Shown: one piece after another, positions 38,870 through 48,245 of the stretch
Layout: each line of letters begins with the position of its first letter
Position numbering within the stretch: position 1 is the stretch's first letter
Assembly (NCBI RefSeq): GCF_025961315.1
Contig: NZ_JAOQNK010000001.1
Span: 2,232,001-2,296,000, forward strand
DNA from: Sphingobacterium kitahiroshimense
GTDB lineage: Bacteria; Bacteroidota; Bacteroidia; Sphingobacteriales; Sphingobacteriaceae
Length of the DNA stretch: 64,000 bases
Direction: 5' to 3'
Program-made: the position numbers and the translations under genes
The notes under the pieces: model-generated
The model's input: only the letters and a program-made list of their open reading frames with translations
Told to the model about the DNA's origin: nothing
Databases searched by the model: none

Positions 38870-39325
38870 TCAAAAATCTCCTTCATCTCTAAAGCTGTAG
38901 TAACCATTAACACCTATTATCAAATGGTCAGACACCTGTATATCTAAAACCTTACCAGCCTCAATAGCTTTCTTCGTAATAGCATGGTCGTGAGAACTAG
39001 GAATTAGTTTCCCTGATGGGTGATTATGGGATAAGATAATTTTTGATGCACAGCATTTTAGAGCAATAGAAAAAATGGTTTTCATATCCACACTTACGGA
39101 AGCTCTCCCTCCCATTGCAATATCTGATATGCCAAGAACATGATTTGCATTATTGAGATAGATGACCTTAAACTCTTCCAAAAATTGCATCAATCCTTCG
39201 TCCCAGAACTCTTTTAATATTGTATGAGCTGTAGATGAATCAGAAATTTGAGGACATTCAGAAACATTAAAATTAGGCTTAAATTGGACGGTGATTTCCG
39301 CCACATTTGATAAATTTTTCATATT
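38870..39325 (-). CDS. RadC-like JAB-domain protein
   Basis: A 151-residue MPN/JAB-domain protein (start at MKNLSNVAEI; a longer frame would begin inside a terminator). The JAMM metal site is visible: E in FLEEFKVIYLN, H-x-H in SHNHPSG and D in VSDHLIIG. RadC-like proteins are common in mobile elements, where their role is unclear; they lack the N-terminal helix-hairpin-helix of full RadC, as here. It is in the left half of the element on the minus strand. Confidence 0.85.
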   Translation of the reverse strand, partial: NMKNLSNVAEITVQFKPNFNVSECPQISDSSTAHTILKEFWDEGLMQFLEEFKVIYLNNANHVLGISDIAMGGRASVSVDMKTIFSIALKCCASKIILSHNHPSGKLIPSSHDHAITKKAIEAGKVLDIQVSDHLIIGVNGYYSFRDEGDF

Positions 39326-39342
39326 GTGTTGTAAATTAAAAG

Positions 39343-39366
39343 GCATAAAAAAACCCCTCCGATGTG
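39343..39366 (-). terminator. Terminator between the DUF4595-like gene and radC
   Basis: On the minus strand, CCTCTCC-ACAT-CGGAGGGG followed by TTTTTTT. Confidence 0.75.
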
Positions 39367-39407
39367 GAGAGGCTAACATTGAGGTAGATTTAAAAACTTA
39401 CGAATAT

Positions 39408-40166
39408 TTAGTCACAGGAATAAGTGAAATTTATACGCTCTAAATCAGTAGAAGAATCGTATTTTTGATTTATAAAAACAGATTTCATTTTACCAGTTTT
39501 TTCATCCTGTATATATGAATAATCGTGTTTACCTCCACCAATACCACTTCCGGAAATTTGTCTAACACGATTTTGTGATTTTTTACCATAATATCCTTGC
39601 TCATAAAGAACTATACCATAAGCATACTGTATTATCCCACTTTGTTGGGTAATATCATATGAATAGGGAACATAAGGATTATTTAAATCATATTCTGTAA
39701 AAATATTATATGGATCATTTACATAACTTTTAAGATTCCCATTCAAATAGGTGAAAACATGATCAGTGTTACCTTTCGAAATAATTTTTTCTAAAAAGCC
39801 TTCAGAATTATAGATATATGTGTGTTCTCCCGAATCACTTTCAACAGATTTAATGATACGCCCTTTACTATCCAAAGTAAATAATGCAGATTCATCACCA
39901 ATAATTGTTACATTATTTGATGTGTAGGAAATATTATATTCGAGCATCCTATGTTTGCCACCCCAATCAGTTTCGTCCATCTCGAACTTCACTTGAGAAA
40001 CACGATTTTGTGAATCATATTTGAGATGTAAAATACCTTCATCCTTTAGCCCCATATCAACAGTTGTGATTAAACAATCTTTTTTTTCATCAACAGTTTG
40101 ACTATTATCCTTTGAACAACTCAGCATAGCTGTCACTGTCATCAATAGTAAAAATACTTTTTTCAT
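39408..40166 (-). CDS. Lipoprotein with YD-like repeats (DUF4595-like)
   Basis: A 252-residue lipoprotein; the ATG at 40166 gives a clean signal and lipobox (MKKVFLLLMTVTAMLSCSKD). The mature part has repeated beta-hairpin units of the YD/RHS type (HLKYDSQNRVSQVKFEMDE, FTLDSKGRIIKSVESDSG, YIYNSEGFLEKIISKGN), as in the DUF4595 lipoproteins of Bacteroidetes. The function is unknown; likely surface-exposed cargo of the element. Confidence 0.7.
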   Translation of the reverse strand: MKKVFLLLMTVTAMLSCSKDNSQTVDEKKDCLITTVDMGLKDEGILHLKYDSQNRVSQVKFEMDETDWGGKHRMLEYNISYTSNNVTIIGDESALFTLDSKGRIIKSVESDSGEHTYIYNSEGFLEKIISKGNTDHVFTYLNGNLKSYVNDPYNIFTEYDLNNPYVPYSYDITQQSGIIQYAYGIVLYEQGYYGKKSQNRVRQISGSGIGGGKHDYSYIQDEKTGKMKSVFINQKYDSSTDLERINFTYSCD

Positions 40167-40310
40167 AAAATTAATAATAAGCTTAATGTCGTTAGCCATT
40201 ACAACAGTTTAAAATACAAGAAGTGATTGGCTTAAATTTCACTTCAAAAATACGTTAGGCATATGGGCAGCCGATACGGGAAACCATACAGGTATTACAA
40301 TCTTAGTTGG

Positions 40311-41042
40311 TTAATTCTTAATCTTTAAAAATATTTTGTCACAGATATATTCAAAAAAAATTACACCTAACTGTACAACAGCAAAGGGAAAAATGAGTAA
40401 TGTGTAAAGAGTCGTTCCCAATATTGAATAAAGTCTCTCTTTAAATAGTTTGCGAGGTTTTTTATTTACTAAAAGATCATCATTTTGAAAAGATGGAAAA
40501 TCATCATCACCATCAGATTCATATATATGCTTTATATAGTTAGGAATACGGTCACGAAAACTTATATCATTGCGCACGACTCTTAATTCAATTAGGATAC
40601 CCTCTTTAAATTTCAAAAAAGTCTCTTTACGGTAAAGTGTTTCAAAATTGTCATGATCTGATTTTACAAAGCCCTTTCCTAATTTGATTTCACCTGAATA
40701 CCACTCGGCAAATACTTCTTTTTGATCGGGAAATAAATAATCTAATCCAACACCCTTAATTCCAAAAGGTTCTAGTGGATCGGTTTTAGTAAATTCACAA
40801 GGTGCTGTCTTGTCCGAACCTTTTACTTTAGGTATTTGCATTGAACCCGAGAAATTTGTTAAATACAGTTTACTATTAATGATTTCCCATGTACCTGTAT
40901 AACCACGCCAACAAGCGGAAGAAATGCCCATGAACTCCTCACTTAGATTGTTATCGCATAGATATTTGCTTAATGGTTCGTTGTAGGCATCAGAATAAAT
41001 TCTGCCTTGATAAATAAATACTTCACTTGATTGAGCGGTCAT
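40311..41042 (-). CDS. Hypothetical protein with C-terminal membrane helix
   Basis: A 243-residue protein of unknown family. The N-terminal 170 residues are beta-rich and mixed (YQGRIYSDAYNEPLSKYL, RGYTGTWEIINSKLYLTNF). A basic stretch (KKPRKLFKERL) precedes a hydrophobic helix (LGTTLYTLLIFPFAVVQLGVIFF), so the main domain is likely cytosolic and membrane-tethered. It lies downstream of the candidate structured RNA on the same strand, whose transcript may run into it. Accessory cargo of the element; no function can be given. Confidence 0.6.
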   Translation of the reverse strand: MTAQSSEVFIYQGRIYSDAYNEPLSKYLCDNNLSEEFMGISSACWRGYTGTWEIINSKLYLTNFSGSMQIPKVKGSDKTAPCEFTKTDPLEPFGIKGVGLDYLFPDQKEVFAEWYSGEIKLGKGFVKSDHDNFETLYRKETFLKFKEGILIELRVVRNDISFRDRIPNYIKHIYESDGDDDFPSFQNDDLLVNKKPRKLFKERLYSILGTTLYTLLIFPFAVVQLGVIFFEYICDKIFLKIKN

Positions 41043-41261
41043 AATTAAAGCGTTTTAAATAAATCAACTAACAACTTTAGCGAAAATGCTAAAAAGAAGT
41101 GCTATTAAGCACATGGTTGAACCATCTCCTGAACCTTTATATTTGACTGGGTCAGACAAATAACGCAAGCGAAAAAATGCAAATAAGATTGCAAAAAGAA
41201 CTATAGCTGGCATAATGATTAAAATAATAGGTACCGATGAATCCCTTTACGATAGGTTAGT

Positions 41262-41486
41262 AAATACAAAAGCGTGGGACTATAACCTAGAACTGCTGAT
41301 AGTGGCACCTGAGAAGGCCATGCACAAACAGGAAGGTTACGCCCCACGCTTTTATGCGTAGAACGTTACTCTAACTGTCCTTGTTGTGCTTTGAAATTTC
41401 TCAGGTTTCCTATCACAAGAACTTTTAGTTAACGCTTAACTTGATATTTTATATATTTTTTGTTTCTATATTTCGTTGTTTGATTT
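41262..41486 (-). ncRNA. Candidate structured RNA or leader with possible loop pairing
   Basis: An 11-bp perfect stem (41268-41278 with 41343-41353) encloses a 6-bp stem (41283-41288 with 41334-41339) and a GTGGC/GCCAT hairpin (41302-41306, 41317-41321). Nine bases of the hairpin loop (41307-41315) are the exact complement of 41398-41406. A TACCTTTG -7 element on the minus strand (41499-41492) lies just upstream, and the outer stem ends in TTTTG on that strand. This supports minus-strand transcription, as an RNA of about 215 nt or as the leader of the gene at 40311-41042. No known RNA class is recognised. Confidence 0.5.
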
Positions 41487-41895
41487 AAATACAAAGGTAT
41501 GTTAATTTTTAGATTACTTTACAATAAATTCATTCAGTTTAAGGATAGTAGAAAGTAAATATGCTGATTCCCTTCCCCGTAGAACAAAGGTTGGGGTTGT
41601 TTCATGTATACCCGGGGTGTGCAAAAAACACGCATTTTTTTTAAATTTTGTGTTTTTTTTTCTTGAAAATGAAAGGAAATGGTTGTTGATATTTACGAGG
41701 GGATTGGTGTATTGCCCTGACTTTTAGAGGCTAAAACCGTTGGTTCAAGAATTAAAACCTGTAATTCATTGATCAGTAGTGAATTATATCATTTAACAAC
41801 TTGTGGCATATATACATTGCAACTAAATGAGTAGCATTTTTTGAGCTTACTTGATTTCATTAATATTATTAATGGTACGGTTGTGACGATGCAAA

Positions 41896-41946
41896 AAAAG
41901 ACAGTAACTTTTCCACCTTGTTTCAAGTGGAGAAATTACTGTCTCA
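41896..41946 (-). terminator. Terminator of the helicase operon
   Basis: On the minus strand, AGACAGTAA-(TTTCTCCACTTG/CAAGGTGGAAAAG)-TTACTGTCT followed by TTTTTTGC: a long, slightly imperfect hairpin with a T-run, 106 bp after the helicase stop. Confidence 0.8.
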
Positions 41947-42012
41947 AATTGTTTAGCCTCTAAAAGGTTGTGAAAACATTATCGATCAGATTTATAATTA
42001 TTGCAATGTTTT

Positions 42013-42030
42013 AATACCCCTTAAGGGTGT
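42013..42030 (+). repeat. ATACCCCTTA motif, site 3
   Basis: AATACCCCTTAAGGGTGT, 22 bp after the helicase stop codon; almost a full palindrome around TTAA. Confidence 0.55.
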
Positions 42031-42051
42031 AAAAATCAATGCAAATTATAT

Positions 42052-43872
42052 TTATGAAATATCTTTATATCCGTCGATTCGAAGACCCCAAGTACTATCA
42101 TATAATTTGCATCTTCTTAAAAGAATGAAATTTTCAAGTTGCGTTGTAGTTGCCTTCATCTTTAACCCATGCTTTTTAATTAACGTTGCAAATCTTGCAT
42201 TAATGTCACTCGTACTAAGCTTTTCGCCAATTAAAAACTCCACTTTTAAATCATTTAAAAAATGAAAACTTGTAGAAATTTTTGCATTGATAGCTCTTTT
42301 AATTTCTCGTTCTAACTCTCTTGGCTTCTCAATTAACTTTAGTGTTTCTCTGTCAATTAAATCATATCCATCAACAATTTCAGGGTACAATGACTTCAAT
42401 TTTGCCCTGAGAACATCATTGTTTGATATTTCAAACATTTGCTTATCCTCCATACCTTCAAGTAAAGCCACAACTTCTCGAACTGTTGTTTTAAACTTTT
42501 GACCAGCAGTATTAAATAGCTTTTGGGAAGAGCTCGGAATGACACTCACACTTTGCCCAACATACGTCACATTAAAATAAGTTTTATCTGTGTCTTCGAT
42601 TTTTAAATCTTTATAAGCGTTAATGAGGTTATCATATGCCTGATATAATTTATTAAGCGAATGCTTGTAGATATAATTATCAACTTTAAAATAATCTTTG
42701 GTACCATCCCTATTCAGGAACTGATTATACTCCAATAACGAAGTTATCTCTTTCATCAAACTAGCTTTTTCCTTATCACTAAGTGTTTTACCTATATTTT
42801 TTATAGTATCATAGGTTAATTTATAGCCATCAATAATACCAAGACAAACGGACTCACTTAATGAAATCAAGTCTTTATCTTCTGTAAAAAAGATAGTAAC
42901 ATTTTTCTTGATGTCTTTATTTCTAAATCGACCAATGATTTGAATAGCATCTGTTGCAGGGTCAATTATAGTGTGGTCTGCAACTCCTAAATCTGAGATA
43001 ATATAAATTTCCACATCTTTATCAAAATAGATGTCAAGAGCAGAAAAGAAACGACTAGTCAAAAAATTATACTTAGAGAATTTTGTTTCATCTAACTTAT
43101 GCCCAATATGATTAAATTTAGCGCTTTTAAGCCTTTCTGCACTTGATTCTGAACAAAAAACTGAACTTTGGTCCTTTAAATTATTCGAATTTATAAGGTG
43201 AGTTATTATGCTTAAGGAGTTGCAGAAAATAAAATAATGCTTCTCGGTAATATCCTGATTTATCAAATACCCAAATGCATCTAAAGCGCTGTTTGTCTTA
43301 AAGAGTTTAATATCCTGTGCAACTTTATATGTAGGTCGTATATGAATCATTTCAAAACCCTGTTCGTCAAACCTTGGATCCCTTGGTATTAATGCCGTAG
43401 CAGAAATAAAAGCTTTATTTTCGAATTTAAAGAACTCATCTATTGGCAAGCTGATTGATTTTCTGAAATCAATATCCTTACAGATTTTATCACATTCATC
43501 AAATAAGAGAAAGTAATCCTTTCTATAATCAATTTTTTGATTTCTCATTGCCTCCAAAATCTTATGAAATGATTCTGGTGTAGTGAGAATCTTTTTGAAA
43601 GGTATTGTTGTGTCACTGATATAATCAATAATATCTAATATCGTACGTTCAGCATAGACAGCAAGTACATCCCTATTTTGATGTGCTTTTTCTTTTAATA
43701 AAATAACTGGAAGGTTCGGTAAAATAATAATTGAATTCCTTAAAGTTTCAATTTCAAGGGTCGTAGCACCAATACTTGTAACATTCTTCTTTATGACTGT
43801 ATTTGATTCAATTTTAGGCATTATATCAATTAAAAACTCGCCTTTATTTAGGGTTAAGTATCTTTTTTTCAT
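42052..43872 (-). CDS. SF2-helicase-like protein with altered Walker A, possible replication protein
   Basis: A 606-residue protein with superfamily 2 helicase order. A P-loop-like SIGATTLE (residues 33-40) has Ala where Walker A has Lys. Then come LLFDECDKI (DECD, 125-128), motif III FISATALI (about 153) and motif VI DAIQIIGRFRN (about 310). The C-terminal 300 residues are unrecognised. The pattern recalls origin-binding SF2 proteins and other element-borne helicase-like ATPases. It ends a three-gene minus-strand operon with two small proteins and has a strong terminator. Replication or maintenance of the element is the likeliest role; the missing lysine makes ATPase activity uncertain. Confidence 0.6.
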   Translation of the reverse strand: MKKRYLTLNKGEFLIDIMPKIESNTVIKKNVTSIGATTLEIETLRNSIIILPNLPVILLKEKAHQNRDVLAVYAERTILDIIDYISDTTIPFKKILTTPESFHKILEAMRNQKIDYRKDYFLLFDECDKICKDIDFRKSISLPIDEFFKFENKAFISATALIPRDPRFDEQGFEMIHIRPTYKVAQDIKLFKTNSALDAFGYLINQDITEKHYFIFCNSLSIITHLINSNNLKDQSSVFCSESSAERLKSAKFNHIGHKLDETKFSKYNFLTSRFFSALDIYFDKDVEIYIISDLGVADHTIIDPATDAIQIIGRFRNKDIKKNVTIFFTEDKDLISLSESVCLGIIDGYKLTYDTIKNIGKTLSDKEKASLMKEITSLLEYNQFLNRDGTKDYFKVDNYIYKHSLNKLYQAYDNLINAYKDLKIEDTDKTYFNVTYVGQSVSVIPSSSQKLFNTAGQKFKTTVREVVALLEGMEDKQMFEISNNDVLRAKLKSLYPEIVDGYDLIDRETLKLIEKPRELEREIKRAINAKISTSFHFLNDLKVEFLIGEKLSTSDINARFATLIKKHGLKMKATTTQLENFILLRRCKLYDSTWGLRIDGYKDIS

Positions 43873-43910
43873 ATTTTTATATATTAAGGGGGCATTAAAG
43901 CCCCCATTGT

Positions 43911-44351
43911 TTAAACTTTTTGTGATTTTTCTTGTACTTTTTGGATAGCTAAAGGAATCAATTCTTCCAATTTTAGGTCGATTTTAACACGACCTGAAAC
44001 CTCAAGTAATTTATCGACCCATTCAAAGGCAGGGAGTTTAAATTCTCGCTTAACACGTCCATATCTATCAGTTACCCAATAATATGGTTTTCCTGCTCTG
44101 TCCGTTTTAAGGGGACTGAGGAGAAGAATTCTATTATTAGTAAGTGCAGGCAAGAATTCTTTAATTCCATTCAGACCATTTACATCTTTACCTAATGAAG
44201 ATAGGTCTCCTAAAAGTTGTAAAGAATCAAAGATTCCTTCTTCATTATCATCTAAAAACACATTGTCTTTATTGATGACTTTCTTTTCGATTCCCTTAAC
44301 TGCTGAACCAAAGTATTTCGCTTTTAAAGCTTCAAAATCTATTTGTGCCAT
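43911..44351 (-). CDS. Hypothetical protein of the helicase operon, 146 residues
   Basis: A soluble protein beginning MAQIDFEALKAKYFGSAVKG with a beta-hairpin region (NRILLLSPLKTDRAGKPYYW, DRYGRVKREFKLPAF) that could bind nucleic acid or protein. No family recognised. It lies 38 nt upstream of the helicase-like gene and 49 nt after another small gene. Likely accessory to the helicase. Confidence 0.6.
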   Translation of the reverse strand: MAQIDFEALKAKYFGSAVKGIEKKVINKDNVFLDDNEEGIFDSLQLLGDLSSLGKDVNGLNGIKEFLPALTNNRILLLSPLKTDRAGKPYYWVTDRYGRVKREFKLPAFEWVDKLLEVSGRVKIDLKLEELIPLAIQKVQEKSQKV

Positions 44352-44400
44352 TATCTTTACAATTTGTGAGAGGTGTCTTTCAACCTCTCGGGTTTAAAAT

Positions 44401-44859
44401 TTATTTTGCTAATTCTGTTGCTAAATCATCAAATAATGTGTTGTCAAAATCTTCAACCATCATCCGTTCAAGTAGAAGGTCAAATCCTTCAAATATTATG
44501 ACCTTATATCCAGTTCTAGCGTCTCCGCCAAGAGATTGATGAATAAAATGATAGTCTTTTCCACCCTTATCGCGCATCTTTCGTTGATTGAAATTTATTG
44601 GTGAACCACTTTTAATATGTCTTAATAATTTGGTAAGATTCGCTCTTTCTGCTTCTGTTAAAGACGCACTGTAGTTATTAAGCACCTCTTTAGAGGCCAC
44701 ACCATTTGTTGACTTTTCGATTATTAAACTCTCTGCTGTTATTTTATTCTTTACCATATTTTTAGGTTTATTTATTTTAATATTATTGATTAACTGCGTT
44801 TGATTATTTTCTGACTCCGCAACCTGGTTAGGGATATCAGCACTTTGTGAATTTTCCAT
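44401..44859 (-). CDS. Hypothetical protein of the helicase operon, 152 residues
   Basis: First gene of the operon. The first 40 residues are polar and probably disordered (MENSQSADIPNQVAESENNQ); the rest is mixed (SASLTEAERANLTKLLRHIK, GKDYHFIHQSLGGDARTGYK, then an acidic helical end). No family recognised. It might be a DNA-binding or partner protein of the helicase. Confidence 0.55.
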   Translation of the reverse strand: MENSQSADIPNQVAESENNQTQLINNIKINKPKNMVKNKITAESLIIEKSTNGVASKEVLNNYSASLTEAERANLTKLLRHIKSGSPINFNQRKMRDKGGKDYHFIHQSLGGDARTGYKVIIFEGFDLLLERMMVEDFDNTLFDDLATELAK

Positions 44860-45349
44860 TTTTATTTTTTGTTAACCACCAATCTCGAGCTTGATAGTTA
44901 CTGATTCGTTGCCGGCAAATAAGCAGTAATTCCTGTGGTGCACTAAAATAATTGATTTTAGATCGCCCCCTTTTGAGTTAACTGTGGATGGAGTTTACCA
45001 TCCCGTATTCAATTTTTGTATTACCATGATGTCAAAGAACTCATCAACATTTTTGATTATTTTAAATCTCTTTCTTGTTGATGATGCAAAGATTTTAAAA
45101 ATAAAAAGAGGGTTAAATTTTACTTCATTTTCCGTCTCCCCCTTTTCTCTGAACCAATATTAATAAGCTATTGATCAGGTCGTTGTTATGATATAACCAA
45201 TAAGTCAAAGAACATTCATCAACTGCTAGCTTTATAAATTTTGCCGTTCCTTGCTGTTGACATTGCCAAAATAAAGACATAAAAAAAGGAGGATAAAAAA
45301 TGATTAATTTTCTATCTCCCCTTTAGGTGATTGAGCTATTTAGAGTATT
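44860..45349. other. Gene-free stretch between helicase operon and disrupted gene
   Basis: No gene seen. Two diverged segments share GTCAAAGAAC-(2 or 0 nt)-TCATCAAC (near 45031 and 45206) and an adjacent TTGCC unit, suggesting an old duplication. A hairpin GGGGAGATA/TATCCTCC followed by T7 on the minus strand (about 45281-45328) ends the gene at 45350. Confidence 0.5.
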
Positions 45350-46411
45350 CTAACGCAAGAGCTGTTTTATGAAATCTTCTTTGACATCGATATTTCCATC
45401 AAGACCTAAGTTCTCTTTGTCTGGTAATAAGTTTGCAGAACGCAATAAAGAGAATAATAAAAGGTGTTTATCTTTCTTACGATATGTAGTATCAGCATTT
45501 TCCTCAATTGCCTTATTTAATCTAGGAACAAGTAGTTTTAAGTACTCATATAAAGGGTCAATCTTATTGTTGACTAACAAAGAGCTTACATGGTCCTCTA
45601 ATATTTTAAAGTATGCAGACGTAAAGCTTGGTTTAACGCCATGTATGGTGGAGAGTATATCAATTGTAAAGGCAACATCATCATTTTACAGACTTCTGAT
45701 GTATGTAGGAATGTTTAGGATATTTGACTTAATTTCGGATCTTTCATCGGTTGGAAGGTGAGTGAATGCATTAAATCCATATATAAACTCGTAATATTTT
45801 TGCTTAGTGTATAATGATAATGCCATTTTAAGTTCTTTATCATTTAACTTTTGAGTTTCAGCAGTTATAACAACCCCATATTTATCCTTTCTCCTAAAAA
45901 AAACCTCAGCTGTTTCAATATTTTCCAATTTATCAAGTAACAGTCGAAGAGCTTTAATATCTTGGGCATCATAATATACAATTGTTTCAGTGTTTGCTGA
46001 GTTCATTTTCGAGTAAACTTCATGCCATTGGTCAGTCGTATAAAGCATGATTAGTTCTTTCATCAAAAAAACAAAGACCTCAACATCTTTTAAGTCATCT
46101 TCATTTAAATCAGATTGTTCCATCTTAAATAAAACTTTACTAGCATATGTAGATACATCATAATCAGGATGAAATATTTCAGTTCCTGTTTCATCAATGT
46201 AGCTGTAGGTATAGAAATCATGACGACACCATCTAGAGGTCAGTCGAATTTTTGACAATTCTAAAGCCAGTTCTTCATCTGATTTTCCTTTTACCAGTGA
46301 CTTAACACCCATATCTTTTACTTTTAATTCAGAAGGGTCAAAATATTTAAGAAGAAATTCATCAAAAACAATATTGAAATCATATTCTTGACATTTAAGC
46401 TGATAATCCAT
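45350..46411 (-). pseudogene. Element gene interrupted by one in-frame TAA
   Basis: From ATG 46411 the frame codes 241 residues (start MDYQLKCQEYDF) and meets TAA at 45688-45686. The same frame then stays open for 111 more codons (NDDVAFTIDILSTIHGVKPS onward) to a TGA/TAA stop at 45350. The downstream part has good coding character, so this looks like one gene of about 353 codons with a nonsense mutation at codon 242. The protein is mostly helical and unrecognised. A frame extension to 46459 overlaps the integrase-side terminator and uses GTG, so it is not preferred. Truncated product, readthrough or sequencing error are all possible. Confidence 0.65.
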
Positions 46412-46441
46412 AAAATAACTGTTTAAATACCAATTATAAAG

Positions 46442-46475
46442 AAAAAAGCCCATCCTCACAAAGAGAAATGGGCTA
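46442..46475 (-). terminator. Terminator of the integrase gene
   Basis: On the minus strand, AGCCCAT-TTCTCTTTGTGAGG-ATGGGCT followed by TTTTT, about 65 bp after the integrase stop. Confidence 0.8.
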
Positions 46476-46503
46476 ATTTTATTTTTTGATTGCAGTTATT
46501 TAC

Positions 46504-46523
46504 ACACCCTTAAGGGGGTATTA
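46504..46523 (-). repeat. ATACCCCTTA motif, site 4
   Basis: On the minus strand reads AATACCCCCTTAAGGGTGT, 15 bp after the integrase stop. Closest relative of site 3. Confidence 0.55.
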
Positions 46524-46537
46524 TATATAGCAAAGGC

Positions 46538-47674
46538 TTAAATACTTGGCACTTCTTTTTCTGATATATCAACAAAATCAAGTAAATCCTTCAAATAGTT
46601 TTCCGTTTCTTCAATAGATGCGTGTCGATTAGCTTTCATAATTTCAGCTAAACTCCATCCTGCGAGAAATTTCTTTACATTACTAAAATGCTTAAAGCTG
46701 TACATTGTATATCCTTTAGTATGTAAATTGAGTTTTTTAAGAATCGAAATAAAACGTTTGTATGGTCTATTTGGATGATATGGAATGGTACCATATAAAC
46801 AATCATCATTACAGAATAGATACAATTCGTCATCTATATGTCTAAAGGGTTCTAAAAGCTTTTTAAAATTCAAAGAAATGGTTGAATGACCATCTTTTCT
46901 ATTCTTACTGATATGTGAGGGAATGAAAATCAGATTTCTTTCGAAATCATAATGCTTGCGTTGCAGTTGCATCAATTCTTTTGGACGAATACAGGTGTAA
47001 TAAATAGATTTTACAAACAATGATAGCATCTTGTCTTTATCAACAGCAGTCATAATAGTCTTAAAATCTTCGTCCGTGAATACCTTATGTTTCTCCGTTT
47101 TAGAAACGTATCTATTCTTAATCTTTGATACGGGGTTTACATCAATAAAGCCCTCTGAAATACAGAATTCAAAAAATCCGTAATAGATGCCTTTACAGTT
47201 ATTAAATGTCTTTGGCATCCATTTTTTACCTAGTGAAACAAGAAGTTTGTTGATGTGACTGAATTGTAATGAATCAACTTTTACCGCTCCAAAGGTTTCA
47301 TTTAAAAGTTTGAGTTTGCTAGAATAGCTCTGTATTGTTTTAATTCTTGAACCTTTATCAATCTGGAACTGAATAAAAGTTTCAATTGCTTTTGAGACAA
47401 TAGGAATCTCTAATTTGATTGCTTCAATTGTATTGAATTGACCTGATCGCAATTGATTTTCATAATAGATACGCAATTCTGAAAAACCTTTAATTTTGTT
47501 TTGATAATCCTTAATACGATTTAATCCATCAGATTTACGATGTCTTTTTCCTTCGAAATAGAACTCAATAAACCATTTTTCATTTGCTTGTAAAGCTTTT
47601 GTACTCCTAACCTTACCTTGTAAGATTACGGGTGTTGTGTAGTTTTTCGTCACAGTTTTGGCACAGTTTTGCAA
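46538..47674 (-). CDS. Tyrosine-type site-specific integrase
   Basis: A 378-residue recombinase. It has an N-terminal arm domain, a SAM-like core-binding domain (about 95-180: AIETFIQFQIDKGSRIKTIQSY) and a catalytic domain with R230 (YTCIRPKEL), K in ISKNRKDGHS, H329 (MYSFKHFSN), H351 (NRHASIEETENY) and nucleophile Y360. The box II arginine (HxxR) seems replaced by polar residues, as in several Bacteroidetes integrases. It lies just inside the right 99-bp repeat and should catalyse integration at tRNA-Ser. It is transcribed away from the repeat and has its own terminator. Confidence 0.92.
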   Translation of the reverse strand: MQNCAKTVTKNYTTPVILQGKVRSTKALQANEKWFIEFYFEGKRHRKSDGLNRIKDYQNKIKGFSELRIYYENQLRSGQFNTIEAIKLEIPIVSKAIETFIQFQIDKGSRIKTIQSYSSKLKLLNETFGAVKVDSLQFSHINKLLVSLGKKWMPKTFNNCKGIYYGFFEFCISEGFIDVNPVSKIKNRYVSKTEKHKVFTDEDFKTIMTAVDKDKMLSLFVKSIYYTCIRPKELMQLQRKHYDFERNLIFIPSHISKNRKDGHSTISLNFKKLLEPFRHIDDELYLFCNDDCLYGTIPYHPNRPYKRFISILKKLNLHTKGYTMYSFKHFSNVKKFLAGWSLAEIMKANRHASIEETENYLKDLLDFVDISEKEVPSI

Positions 47675-47745
47675 AACGTGACTTAAAGCATATAGTATTT
47701 GTTAGAAAACAAGCAACCAGTTTTTAAATAAAAACTGCGTTTAAA

Positions 47746-47844
<99 letters not shown>

Positions 47845-47866
47845 ATCCTAACAAGGAAAATGTATT

Positions 47867-47905
47867 AAAACCCTACAAATTGTACAATTTGTAGGGTTTT
47901 TCTTT
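47867..47905 (+). terminator. Terminator after tRNA-Ser copy 2
   Basis: AAAACCCTACAAATTGTACAATTTGTAGGGTTTTTCTTTT: a near-perfect palindrome with T-run. Because the DNA to the right of the repeat is chromosomal, this may be the original terminator of the tRNA gene. Confidence 0.85.
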
Positions 47906-48245
47906 TATACGCCATATCGTTTTTTTCAATACTTCTCATTTTCAACGAGACCCTAGCGAGACTCTAAAAGATGGTTATCTAGGGTCTCGCTGAAATGAAC
48001 TCTTAGATATAAAACAAACAAGGTCATTACGTGACCAGTCGTTGAATATCTTGACAGTTTATACTCAAAAGAGTAAATTGAATTTTGAAATAAAACAACA
48101 CACGCTTACACGACAAGGTGAATAAGCATAGCGAATGGTTTTATTTTTAGATAAAGTCTTCCTGTAGCATAGGTATCATTCCTACTTTTTTTGTAGATTG
48201 GTTTTGCTGAACCATTAGGAGCGAACATAATAATGTAAGATTAAA
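47906..48245. other. Gene-free stretch between tRNA-Ser and the barstar-like gene
   Basis: No gene seen. CGAGACCCTAG (47946-47956) and its inverse CTAGGGTCTCG (47979-47989) form an 11-bp inverted repeat 22 nt apart, with a further GCGAGACTCT copy between. There is no T-run, so it is not a plain terminator. Confidence 0.5.

Larger units (their letters stand above)
41043..42051. other. 1-kb gene-free stretch of the element rich in inverted repeats
   Basis: No gene is seen on either strand. It holds the candidate structured RNA (about 41262-41486), a long terminator hairpin (41897-41944), a 15-bp inverted repeat CTTTTAGAGGCTAAA at 41721-41735 versus its inverse at 41952-41966, and one ATACCCCTTA motif at 42013. 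Confidence 0.7.

Noticed and set aside
41262..41486. Identification of the structured RNA as SRP RNA, 6S RNA or a retron RNA
   Set aside because: It lacks the SRP GNAR/GGAA core layout and the large 6S bubble, and there is no reverse transcriptase nearby.
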